DNA of 64,000 nucleotides from Pusillimonas sp. T2 (lineage in GTDB: Bacteria; Pseudomonadota; Gammaproteobacteria; Burkholderiales; Burkholderiaceae_B): contig NZ_NIQA01000007.1 of the NCBI RefSeq assembly GCF_002236805.1, positions 1-64,000 of the forward strand. Direction: 5' to 3'. Under the pieces are notes generated by a model that was given only the letters and a program-made list of their open reading frames with translations, searched no databases and was not told where the DNA came from. The translations under genes and the position numbers were made by a program. Shown here in pieces: positions 17,050 through 24,794 of this stretch; positions within the stretch are counted from its first letter, which is position 1; every line of letters starts with the position of its first letter.

Positions 17050-17083
17050 CAAAACCTATTCATCACGCTTATCTAACAATTTA

Positions 17084-17521
17084 TCAAAGCCCACGAAGCT
17101 GTCTTTGTCTTTCTTTCTCATACGCCAGATCATGACTGACTTGTCGCTCCAAATGGAGCCGGTTAGCCTTGTCGACAACGTTTGTCTGCAAAAAAGCTTC
17201 TGCTTGCGGACGCAACCGACGATGCTTAATTGCTAAATACGCAAACAAGAGCGGCGCTATCAAAAACCAAACGGCTACAGAGCCCCAGACAAGATTATCC
17301 ATGTGGCGGGTTAATGACTCCCAAGTCCAAAAAAAGGGGTCGAGCTTAACAAGCAAAAGCCCAACAAACCAGAAAGGAATTGACAGCACAAACAGTATGG
17401 GTGCAAAAGCAGCAAGAACATGTGTTTTCAATGCCTTGTTAATTGGCTTCCACTCTGCCTTTGAAGAAAGGTTCTTTATTAAATCTATTTGCCAACGATC
17501 TAGCTTGAACTTGCTTTTCAT
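17084..17521 (-). CDS. Membrane protein of unknown function
   Basis: A 145-residue protein: basic N-terminus (MKSKFKLDRWQIDLIKNL), two strong hydrophobic segments (VLAAFAPILFVLSIPFWFVGLLL; SVAVWFLIAPLLFAYLAI) and a charged cytoplasmic tail (LERQVSHDLAYEKERQRQ). It lies downstream of the DotA/TraY gene on the same strand, across an intrinsic terminator. A minor secretion-system component or an exclusion-type protein is possible; no family recognised. Confidence 0.6.
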   Translation of the reverse strand: MKSKFKLDRWQIDLIKNLSSKAEWKPINKALKTHVLAAFAPILFVLSIPFWFVGLLLVKLDPFFWTWESLTRHMDNLVWGSVAVWFLIAPLLFAYLAIKHRRLRPQAEAFLQTNVVDKANRLHLERQVSHDLAYEKERQRQLRGL

Positions 17522-17603
17522 AGTGCCCCCTACCGAACAAAAACTATCCGTGTGTGAAACCTTATTTGCTCCACTGCTATGAATTTATCTTATCAACCAA
17601 ACT

Positions 17604-17638
17604 AAAAAAAACGAAACCCCGACATCTGCCGGGGTTCG
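17604..17638 (-). terminator. Intrinsic terminator after the DotA/TraY gene
   Basis: On the minus strand, CGAACCCCGG-type arms (stem about 9 bp, from 17630-17638 and 17612-17621 with one bulged base) are followed by a T run (the A run at 17604-17610). It lies just after the stop of the TraY-like gene. Confidence 0.75.
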
Positions 17639-17661
17639 CTCCAACATTCGCACAATGAAAA

Positions 17662-19926
17662 TTACTGACTAGGCCCCTTGGATTGCTGATTGCTTTGAAC
17701 CATGCGATCCGTGTTCTTGCGGTTGCCTCTGGCGCCCTGGATCACCGCACCGGCACCACCAGCCCAACCCATAGCTGCTTTTGCTTGATTTTCAATCTTC
17801 GCATCCATATTCTTAGCCATTTGCGCCTCCAGCCCACTGCTGAACCAGGCAATGACGCGATCTGGGATCTGAAAGATGATGTCAAACACCGTCGAGACAA
17901 TTGTAATCAACAAAATCGCAAACAAGATAAAGTAGCCAAGTATCGAAATAAGGCCAGTGATCGAGTTACCTTGAACGTTCATGATGACCGTTGCCATTTC
18001 TTTAATAACAAACGACCCGATCAAAATGAGCATAGCCGACGCGAAAAAGAACCCTAGAACCATCAATGGGGGCCGCAATAGTGCACTAAGCAAATACTGA
18101 TAGCCCTTCTCTGTCTTTTGCCCCATGCCTTCACCATCGAGACTTAAATGGCCGAACGCCCAAACCTGTGCGGCAACAAGACCTTCGATCACGCTGACAA
18201 AATAACTAACAAGTGCGGCAACCCAGGTGAGGAAGGGGATCATGGGAACGTAGATGCTCAACATGCCACCAACAATAATTAACAACCCGCCGAGAATGGG
18301 TAGGATTGACGCAAAGTCTTTCGCTAATTCCGCAAAGATTTTCACGGCTCCCCCGAGCGGACCCGTTAGGGCTATTGCGCTGGATGCGATCTCCCCTACT
18401 TTCATAGCAACCTTACCGCCAATACTATCGAGCAGAACATCAATTGCATACATACCTAGACCAATATTGATCATCCAGTCGCCTGCGTTCTTGGCGGCCG
18501 TGACTGGGTTGACCATACCAGTGCCAGCCGTGTTGCCGGTAGCGGAATTGACGAAGAAATGAATGACGTCTTGCCCAAAGTTGTAATCAACTTCCTCGGC
18601 CGGCTTTTGTACGACATAGTTTGCGGAGGCCATCATACGCTTAATGGTCGCGTACATATCTTCTGATGCGTCCGAGAAATCTGAAACAGGAACCGTCGTT
18701 AGCTGACCGTTATAGGCGGCCGTTTGTAGAGCGGCCTGGACTTCGGCATAGGTGCTGTGCCAGCTGCCTAATGACATCCAACCACCTTTCTTAATCTCAT
18801 TGGACGCTGTTTCGGTCAATGCGCTGCGCTGGGCTTGTTGAGACCCTTCAGCTCCCTGAATCGCTTGATTTACAGCAGAAGAAACTGCCTGGTTTGCCTC
18901 TTGAGCTGCCGCCTCAAACTCACTAGCGGGCAGACTGACGCTTGTAGCACCGTCATTTGCGTAGTAAGCATCGACAAACTGGCTAGCCAAAGCAGCCATT
19001 TTGGTGTTCATCGATAACAGTTCTGCAGCCTTTTGTTCATAAGCAACGTTAGAAATCTGGGCAATATCATCATAATTGACCGCTGGCGATCGCCAGCCAC
19101 CAGTGAAGGAACCTTGGCGTGGCTCATTTCGGCGTAAGACAACTTCGCCGCAAGAGTAGTCTCCACTGATACCCACACTACGAATTGCTGTGTTACCGCC
19201 AACGTTATTAAAACTAAGCTCCGGCTCACTTCGTAACCAAGAATACCAATCACCTCCTTTGGTTTCCTGATAGTAGGCATTGGCAGTGTCCACGCATACG
19301 TTCATTAAAAAAAGCTGACGCGCTGTGTCGGAACTGAAATGAGCACCATCCGACTGTTGAGTAGCGCCAGGGGGAGGAATCAGTGCATTGAACATTTCCG
19401 TATCGCTAATGGCTGCTTTGGTCATAATGTTCGCCAACCCGATGCCTAAAATCACGAACCACATGACAATAGCTTGGGCCAGACTGAACCCTCCAAACAC
19501 TGGAAGCATGCCGAACACACCTAGCGACACCCTGATCGGGACCCACAGGCCATTGATGCGCTTACCTAATACCTCACCCTCATGGGCGGTCTGCGCTACT
19601 GAGGACAAAATAAAGTAGCTCAACAGCGCGGTGCCAACAATGAATATGCCACTGTTAAACAGAAAAAACAGATTTCCAAGCAATGTGTCTGGCCGCCCCA
19701 CCGCTGTAAACGGATTCTGTCCAAAATCCGAGAGCAGATCTTGCAGAATGTTCCTTGAGTGATCACCAGGCTGTTGAGCAGCCAGAATTAATTCGTCATA
19801 CGATGTTCCAATATCACCAGTTAGCTGCGCGAATGCAGCATTCGACACCAGTGCCGCGGCGCAAAACGCCAACCAAGACGCTGCATATGCCACGTTGCGC
19901 ATCAATGTGCAATTAATTACTCGCAT
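17662..19926 (-). CDS. traY: DotA/TraY-family inner-membrane protein of the I-type secretion system
   Basis: About 754 residues, starting at the ATG at 19926 (MRVINCTLMRN), which has AGGTGAT upstream; an in-frame GTG lies three codons earlier. Signal peptide cleaved near AAFA-QLTG. Then the family hallmarks: LLGNLFFLFNSGIFIVGTALL, LGKRINGLWVPIRVSLGVFG, LPVFGGFSLAQAIVMWFVIL and GIGLANIMTKAA. A large periplasmic region follows, then several transmembrane helices around residues 490-720 and a Gln/Arg-rich cytoplasmic tail. DotA in Legionella and TraY in IncI plasmids are essential for substrate transfer. Encoded just after the IcmX/TraW-like gene, the same neighbourhood as in R64 and Legionella. 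Confidence 0.88.
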   Translation of the reverse strand: MRVINCTLMRNVAYAASWLAFCAAALVSNAAFAQLTGDIGTSYDELILAAQQPGDHSRNILQDLLSDFGQNPFTAVGRPDTLLGNLFFLFNSGIFIVGTALLSYFILSSVAQTAHEGEVLGKRINGLWVPIRVSLGVFGMLPVFGGFSLAQAIVMWFVILGIGLANIMTKAAISDTEMFNALIPPPGATQQSDGAHFSSDTARQLFLMNVCVDTANAYYQETKGGDWYSWLRSEPELSFNNVGGNTAIRSVGISGDYSCGEVVLRRNEPRQGSFTGGWRSPAVNYDDIAQISNVAYEQKAAELLSMNTKMAALASQFVDAYYANDGATSVSLPASEFEAAAQEANQAVSSAVNQAIQGAEGSQQAQRSALTETASNEIKKGGWMSLGSWHSTYAEVQAALQTAAYNGQLTTVPVSDFSDASEDMYATIKRMMASANYVVQKPAEEVDYNFGQDVIHFFVNSATGNTAGTGMVNPVTAAKNAGDWMINIGLGMYAIDVLLDSIGGKVAMKVGEIASSAIALTGPLGGAVKIFAELAKDFASILPILGGLLIIVGGMLSIYVPMIPFLTWVAALVSYFVSVIEGLVAAQVWAFGHLSLDGEGMGQKTEKGYQYLLSALLRPPLMVLGFFFASAMLILIGSFVIKEMATVIMNVQGNSITGLISILGYFILFAILLITIVSTVFDIIFQIPDRVIAWFSSGLEAQMAKNMDAKIENQAKAAMGWAGGAGAVIQGARGNRKNTDRMVQSNQQSKGPSQ

Positions 19927-19944
19927 GACGATCACCTGTAGTTC

Positions 19945-21267
19945 TTACTGCTGCCTAGACGCAGGACGTTGATTGTCAAATCGCGCTGGAACTTTGTTGG
20001 CTTGAGCGGCTAGACGTTCCAGATCAGGGAATGCTGTCTCCTTTAGCTGAAGCGACAGGAGCTGACCCAGTAACACATTCTGTCGTCGAGTCTCCTGCAA
20101 CTGTTGAAACATAAATCGCTGTTGATACGCCATAAGGAACAGCATTTCCGCTTCCTTCTCTGGAGCATCTGCACCACTCATATGAACCATCCAATCCGGA
20201 TTGCCCGTGCGCTTTTCCGCTTCTAAATACATCAACTCAACAGGCGAAACACCCTCTGAAGCCCAGTTTGGATAAGATGATTTAAGATGGTTAGCCACAA
20301 ACTGCCCTGTTACGGGATCGTCGACTAGTGCTTTTACCGCAGGAATAGTCTCAGGATCTGCCGTTGTCAGCGCGTCCCAGTCGCGTACTGGCTTGCTAGC
20401 CAGGGATGAATACGCGTTGTAAGCCGTAAGTGCACCGATATAAGCAACGCCCTCTGAGGATGATGCTGCCGAAGCCGAAATTCCTGGAGGGCTGATCGGA
20501 TCACTGTACTGATTAATAATTGCCTTTCGCGCATCTCGTTCAGGCGTACGCTCTTTGGCGGTAACTGTTAGCCGGAGTTGTTCGTTCCCCTTTTGCTGGG
20601 GGCCGTCGAACAAGGTTTCAGCCTTTATGTCAGCGTCGGCGTACGGGTTACTGTCAATTTTCAGTCCATTAACCTGCCGGCACATCAAGCCTCGAGCGGA
20701 GTTCGGGTCACCCGCAAAGCCCTGGCAACTCCCGACCCCTAAATCGACACGCGAAATATTTGGATTTGAAGGCGGCAAGACTGGAGCATTCGGGTCGGAC
20801 TGATCCCACGCTTTTTTCAACCGTTCCGGCACCGAAGAGTTCGCTGCCTTTCGGCCCTGACCTACTGATGTCTTTGCAACGCCGCCGCCTGTTGGGCCCG
20901 TTGCGGAGGATGTGACCCCGCACCCAAGCTTAGGAGTGGTGCGCACAACTTCCATTTTCTTATTCGCCTTAGCAACCTCTTCTGCATGACGGGTTTGGGT
21001 TTCTACAGCCTGGGCCTGCTGGCCAGATATCGACGATGTCTGCTTACCTAACGCCTCGATAATGTCCGTTCTTGCCCGGTTTACCTCGCGAGCAATGTTG
21101 GAATCCATCTGATCGATGTTTGAATTGATCGATGCCTTCGTTTTATCGATGGCGATAATGCACTCTTGAGTAAGTGTGCACTTAATAGCTATAGCCGGGG
21201 AGGAGTACAGGGCGGCCATAATGAATGGTGTGACCGCCATCGCACTTGAAATAAGTCGTGTCTTCAT
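19945..21267 (-). CDS. IcmX/TraW-like exported conjugal transfer protein
   Basis: About 440 residues. The second ATG (21267, MKTRLISSAMAVTPF) is preferred because the AGGAG sits directly against the first. Signal peptide to about SSPAIA-IKC. A helical segment follows (IDKTKASINSNIDQMDSNIAREVNRARTD...), then a Ser/Gly/Pro-rich middle and a C-terminal domain with paired helices (MLFLMAYQQRFMFQQLQETRR). Position immediately upstream of dotA/traY matches icmX/traW; sequence identity is not certain. Periplasmic. Confidence 0.6.
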   Translation of the reverse strand: MKTRLISSAMAVTPFIMAALYSSPAIAIKCTLTQECIIAIDKTKASINSNIDQMDSNIAREVNRARTDIIEALGKQTSSISGQQAQAVETQTRHAEEVAKANKKMEVVRTTPKLGCGVTSSATGPTGGGVAKTSVGQGRKAANSSVPERLKKAWDQSDPNAPVLPPSNPNISRVDLGVGSCQGFAGDPNSARGLMCRQVNGLKIDSNPYADADIKAETLFDGPQQKGNEQLRLTVTAKERTPERDARKAIINQYSDPISPPGISASAASSSEGVAYIGALTAYNAYSSLASKPVRDWDALTTADPETIPAVKALVDDPVTGQFVANHLKSSYPNWASEGVSPVELMYLEAEKRTGNPDWMVHMSGADAPEKEAEMLFLMAYQQRFMFQQLQETRRQNVLLGQLLSLQLKETAFPDLERLAAQANKVPARFDNQRPASRQQ

Positions 21268-21279
21268 AATTAGCATCTC

Positions 21280-21774
21280 CTAGTTTGCTGGTCGACCGGC
21301 CATGGCGTCACTCAAACGATCCCATACACTGCTTCCAGAGGCTTCGCTACTTGGCCCTAACAAAGAAGGAACCGCAGCAGGTTGAGGGGACGCGGGAGCG
21401 TAGGAGGGTTGCGAAGGGGTGTAATTGGGGGTTGCACCGCCGCCGCCACTTGGGGATCCTTGCGGGTCGCACATCGCGTCACCGAGTTGCTGAAAGATTT
21501 GATCGATCACGCCCCCGAGTCCAGCAGAGTCAGCGCCGACAGCGCCACCTAATTGCTTCGAAAGGTCCAGCATGCAATTGCGATCCTGATTGCGTTGCTG
21601 ACTAATTTGCTCAAAAAAGGGATCTTCATCGATTTCTTTCTGCGCTTGGTTGATGGACCGTTCTCGCTCTTGCGCCATCGCACCATCTGGTCCGCAAAGC
21701 TCCTGTTGAGTTTGCGCGGCCGCCATTGCACTCAGACTCCATAACAAAAGCGTGACTATTAATTTTCTTTGCAT
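21280..21774 (-). CDS. Small exported protein of the transfer region
   Basis: A 164-residue protein with a clear signal peptide (MQRKLIVTLLLWSLSAMAAAQ-TQQ), a helical Gln/Glu-rich middle with cysteines (ELCGPDGAMAQERERS; DRNCMLDLSKQLG; MCDPQGSPSGGG) and a Pro/Ser/Ala-rich tail. It lies 13 bases before the IcmX/TraW-like gene. Probably a periplasmic secretion-system accessory; no family recognised. Confidence 0.6.
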   Translation of the reverse strand: MQRKLIVTLLLWSLSAMAAAQTQQELCGPDGAMAQERERSINQAQKEIDEDPFFEQISQQRNQDRNCMLDLSKQLGGAVGADSAGLGGVIDQIFQQLGDAMCDPQGSPSGGGGATPNYTPSQPSYAPASPQPAAVPSLLGPSSEASGSSVWDRLSDAMAGRPAN

Positions 21775-21786
21775 AGCCTGTCTCTT

Positions 21787-23046
21787 TTAAAATGAATACT
21801 TAAATCCGGGAGTGTCCCGGCGATCGCCCGCATAAGATTGTTGCGACGTTGTATTGACGGCCAACGTATCTCTTGATACGTTGGCCGTCGTTTCGTTCGG
21901 GCCAAAGCGGATCGCATGCTCGCATCCAGCACTAGCAGCCCCCATTGAATCTGACCCTAAATTGCTTGTGCTCTCGGTTGTATGAAGATACTTAACAAAA
22001 GCTGAAGCGGACATCTTCTCGGCGGCAACCGCCTCTGCGTTAATGAACTGTTTTCGGGAAATTTCATGAGTTCGCTGTAATACCTGCTCGTACATCTGGA
22101 AATGCTCATACACCTGGGCAGGAGCCGTTGACGAACTCGAGTCGATATCGGCCAGAACCATTCTGGTGATAGTTCTATAGTTTGCGCCAACGAGTGAAGT
22201 GAGCCGATTGATTGCATTACGGTACCAGCTGACCGCTAGCACGCGATCTGGTGTTTCGATACGGTTGTCATCAGCGATCTGCAGCACGTGCTCTAAAAGG
22301 TCACTTGCAACACGTTCGACCTTCATCCCATATACGAATCGATCTTGATCGTCTTCTACTAGCCCAGCCAGCCCGAATTCAACAGCCGAGATACCGGAGA
22401 CTGTAGTAATTAGCTTCCAATAAGCCATACTGCACGTTGCTTGAATCTGCTGACGAGCGTGCTCTACATTATCAGGAGCCACATCCGGCACGGTATCAAG
22501 CTGCTCGACTAAAGCTTGGTCGATACTAGCGACCTGGGCCGAGAAAGTTTCGCCTGCAAGGTCGAGCACTCGTTGTGCATCGATCTGGCCATGGCGTTGC
22601 CAATTCGATGCGAAAAATCTGCAGGCTTGCTTGAGCAAGTTTGCTCTTAAGTAAGCTGGTACATCTTTGCCATCTCCCACGATCTGTCGCGCCCACCCAT
22701 CTGCCAATCGATGAGACTCGGCGACGAGTCGGTCTAAAACATCAACATCAGCTGGTCCAGTAGGGCCATTTATAACCGCGCAGATTAGCTCGGTTAGCAG
22801 TTTGCTCGAGCTTAACGTGAGCAACAAATCACTTCGCGCAGTTGTTTGAGGGAAGAAGTCGCCCCCGATGTTCATCCGACTTGCTGCTAGAGAAGACGTT
22901 TGTGCGCCGTCCAAAGCAGATATCTCGGACACCGTTGCCTCGGCCAGGTGATTGGCCGCACTAGGTCCAATCTCAGCGCGAGTCGGAACCACGCCTTTGC
23001 GGGCTGCCATGTCAAAGAATGCGAACTTTGTGCGAGGGTCCGTCAT
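21787..23046 (-). CDS. Hypothetical protein in the transfer operon
   Basis: A 419-residue, mainly helical cytoplasmic protein (MTDPRTKFAFFDMAARKGVV...). No membrane segment and no catalytic motif seen. It ends FKYSF. It overlaps the preceding gene by 4 bases and is followed after 12 bases by the small exported protein, so it belongs to the TraY operon. No family recognised. Confidence 0.6.
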   Translation of the reverse strand: MTDPRTKFAFFDMAARKGVVPTRAEIGPSAANHLAEATVSEISALDGAQTSSLAASRMNIGGDFFPQTTARSDLLLTLSSSKLLTELICAVINGPTGPADVDVLDRLVAESHRLADGWARQIVGDGKDVPAYLRANLLKQACRFFASNWQRHGQIDAQRVLDLAGETFSAQVASIDQALVEQLDTVPDVAPDNVEHARQQIQATCSMAYWKLITTVSGISAVEFGLAGLVEDDQDRFVYGMKVERVASDLLEHVLQIADDNRIETPDRVLAVSWYRNAINRLTSLVGANYRTITRMVLADIDSSSSTAPAQVYEHFQMYEQVLQRTHEISRKQFINAEAVAAEKMSASAFVKYLHTTESTSNLGSDSMGAASAGCEHAIRFGPNETTANVSRDTLAVNTTSQQSYAGDRRDTPGFKYSF

Positions 23047-23768
23047 TTGCTCACCTGTCGATTAGGAATCGTCGCCGCATTAGGGAAACTATCTGAGGAA
23101 TTCAAATCTGAAACTAAGGACTCGTTATGCCTCTCGCCTTGCGAGTACCATGGCAAACCACGAAATTGCTCGCCCATGAGCGATCGCGTCAATGTGATTT
23201 GCGGCAATCCATCGTCCCAGTCCAGTTTTTGAAACTGGTCGATAAAATCATCAAGATGGATCTGCTTATCCCGTTCGATAAGCAAAACCTCCTCAGCGGC
23301 TTTCGTTAACGCCAAAATACGCAACGTCGACAAGATATCGCCGTGGCGAATTGGTGCACACGTGGCACTGACACCGAAAAGCGCATCCGAGCAGTCATAA
23401 ACAACGGCGCCAAAAGATTTGGTGTCGCCGTGCTCATCATCATTAAAAGACATTCTTTGCCAAATGCGATAACCATGGGCAATGATGACCGGCAGGAACA
23501 ACTCAGGCATAAACACTGCGCTATGGGGCATTGGCTGACCTGCGACGGTGAAGGTCACATTACATTGCTCGGCATAGCGAGCAAGTACCCTGTGGCTCTC
23601 AAACGAATCCGGCGGCGACAGAAGCTCGGTGCTTAGGCATTCGTGATTACAATCGACGTTCTGACACGCAAATAGCGCAACTTTCGGATTGTGTTTTTGA
23701 GGTTGCTTACACGCAGGACACAATTTCGTTAGCCTGGGGAGAACTGCCTCTGATTGTGCCTGACTCAT
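23043..23768 (-). CDS. Zinc-ribbon hypothetical protein
   Basis: A 241-residue protein. The N-terminus carries a zinc-ribbon-like set of cysteines (KLCPACKQ, FACQNVDCNHEC; C17, C20, C35, C40, C44), usual for nucleic-acid or protein binding. The remainder is alpha/beta with VFMPELFLPVIIAHGYRIW and DDFIDQFQKLDWDDG. It overlaps its neighbours by 4 bases on each side (ATGA type). Role in the transfer operon unknown. Confidence 0.6.
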   Translation of the reverse strand: MSQAQSEAVLPRLTKLCPACKQPQKHNPKVALFACQNVDCNHECLSTELLSPPDSFESHRVLARYAEQCNVTFTVAGQPMPHSAVFMPELFLPVIIAHGYRIWQRMSFNDDEHGDTKSFGAVVYDCSDALFGVSATCAPIRHGDILSTLRILALTKAAEEVLLIERDKQIHLDDFIDQFQKLDWDDGLPQITLTRSLMGEQFRGLPWYSQGERHNESLVSDLNSSDSFPNAATIPNRQVSK

Positions 23769-24523
23769 GGCGTTAACCGCTGCTGTTTGTTTGAACCTTG
23801 CTCATCCGCCAATAGCAGGTCTCTAGCGGTGGGTAAATTCTGTTCTCGAAGCGTCTGCAGTTTTTCCTTCGTATAGTCGCTGAAATCCTCAAAATTCTTG
23901 AGCAAGTGATACATTTCAAAAGGCCGTTGCAAGCAAGCATTGCGCATGTGCTCTACACGATCTTCCAAATCGTCGGGCATCACCACATTGATTTCCCGAC
24001 CAGGTAACGTGCACATCTCAGTTAGCCAGACGACACTAACATCAAAGCTCAGGCCACTATCGGGCTCATCGTTAAGAATCCACGAGATTGCAGATCTACG
24101 GTTTTCTGGCGAACCAATTACAAGATCACGCACCGCCTCAAGAAGCATTGCCCTGGCAAGATCAAAGGGCCCCATGTTGGCAACCCAGCGCTCGACAAAT
24201 GCGTCGTCAATAACAAGATCGCCCAGATCAACCGAATCAGCAGCATCAAGGCCAGCTTGATCTACCTCGTCACTTGCCTGTGCATCGAGAAGATACTCAA
24301 GCGCATCCTGTGCAAAATCAAGACTAAGCTGATGCTCGATCCATGGCTCGATAGTAGAGATACGTGCACGACTGATCCGCGCCGTTGGTTTGAGGTCCCG
24401 GGCAACTGCCTCAATCTCATCGAACAGACTGGGCGTATAAGTCCCGTTACCTAAGTCAAGCACATTCGAGGAGTTAGGATTGCCCTCGCTCATATGAAAG
24501 ACGTCATTAACTACGCTCATCAT
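23765..24523 (-). CDS. Hypothetical acidic protein in the transfer operon
   Basis: About 252 residues from the double ATG at 24523/24520 (MMSVVNDVFHMSEG), which has AGGAGAG just upstream; the longer frame to 24688 lies inside the preceding gene and lacks a start signal. Acidic, helical (SLFDEIEAVARDLKPTARIS; VDQAGLDAADSVDLGDLVID). No family seen. It overlaps both the preceding small gene and the zinc-ribbon gene, so it is translationally coupled. Confidence 0.6.
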   Translation of the reverse strand: MMSVVNDVFHMSEGNPNSSNVLDLGNGTYTPSLFDEIEAVARDLKPTARISRARISTIEPWIEHQLSLDFAQDALEYLLDAQASDEVDQAGLDAADSVDLGDLVIDDAFVERWVANMGPFDLARAMLLEAVRDLVIGSPENRRSAISWILNDEPDSGLSFDVSVVWLTEMCTLPGREINVVMPDDLEDRVEHMRNACLQRPFEMYHLLKNFEDFSDYTKEKLQTLREQNLPTARDLLLADEQGSNKQQRLTP

Positions 24524-24744
24524 GACTCTCCTGAGACCTGAGTACGTGGCGCCCGAAAACGACGCAATAATCTGGAGCGATGCTCTTGCAATTCTTGCTG
24601 CGTCATTCCCCGAGCGGCTTGCACTTCCTTTTCCGACCGTCGGTGCACGAACAAATCCATGAAAAGCGATCGCTCCTCCTCTGGCCATTGATGACTGCCT
24701 TTAAGCACCGTTGCAAGTATGTTGGAGATCGTCATTAAGGACAC
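24520..24744 (-). CDS. Small sigma-region-4-like HTH protein
   Basis: A 74-residue basic protein. The segment WPEEERSLFMDLFVHRRSEKEVQAARGMTQQ, cut as helix-turn-helix, followed by LQEHRSRLLRRFRAPR, resembles sigma-70 region 4 or LuxR-like DNA-binding units. It is the first gene of the transfer block that runs down to traY, so it may be its regulator. The resemblance is by pattern only. The shared AATCGTAACTATAAA element lies about 26 bases upstream. Confidence 0.5.
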   Translation of the reverse strand: MSLMTISNILATVLKGSHQWPEEERSLFMDLFVHRRSEKEVQAARGMTQQELQEHRSRLLRRFRAPRTQVSGES

Positions 24745-24769
24745 TCTTTATAATCGTTGTTGATATTTT

Positions 24770-24784
24770 AATCGTAACTATAAA
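24770..24784. promoter_or_regulatory. Copy of the shared AATCRTAACTATAAA motif
   Basis: AATCGTAACTATAAA lies between the topoisomerase III gene end and the start of the small HTH gene at 24744, upstream of the TraY operon. Same 15-bp element as at 4305 and 49596. Confidence 0.4.
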
Positions 24785-24794
24785 ATACGCAATG

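Larger units (their letters stand above)
16484..17083. other. Intergenic region with two similar hairpins and a short coding remnant
   Basis: 600 bases between convergent genes. Contents: the terminator at 16504-16532, a 39-codon remnant at 16634-16753, and a second hairpin with the same CGGCCGC arms at 17032-17049. No other gene is supported. Confidence 0.5.
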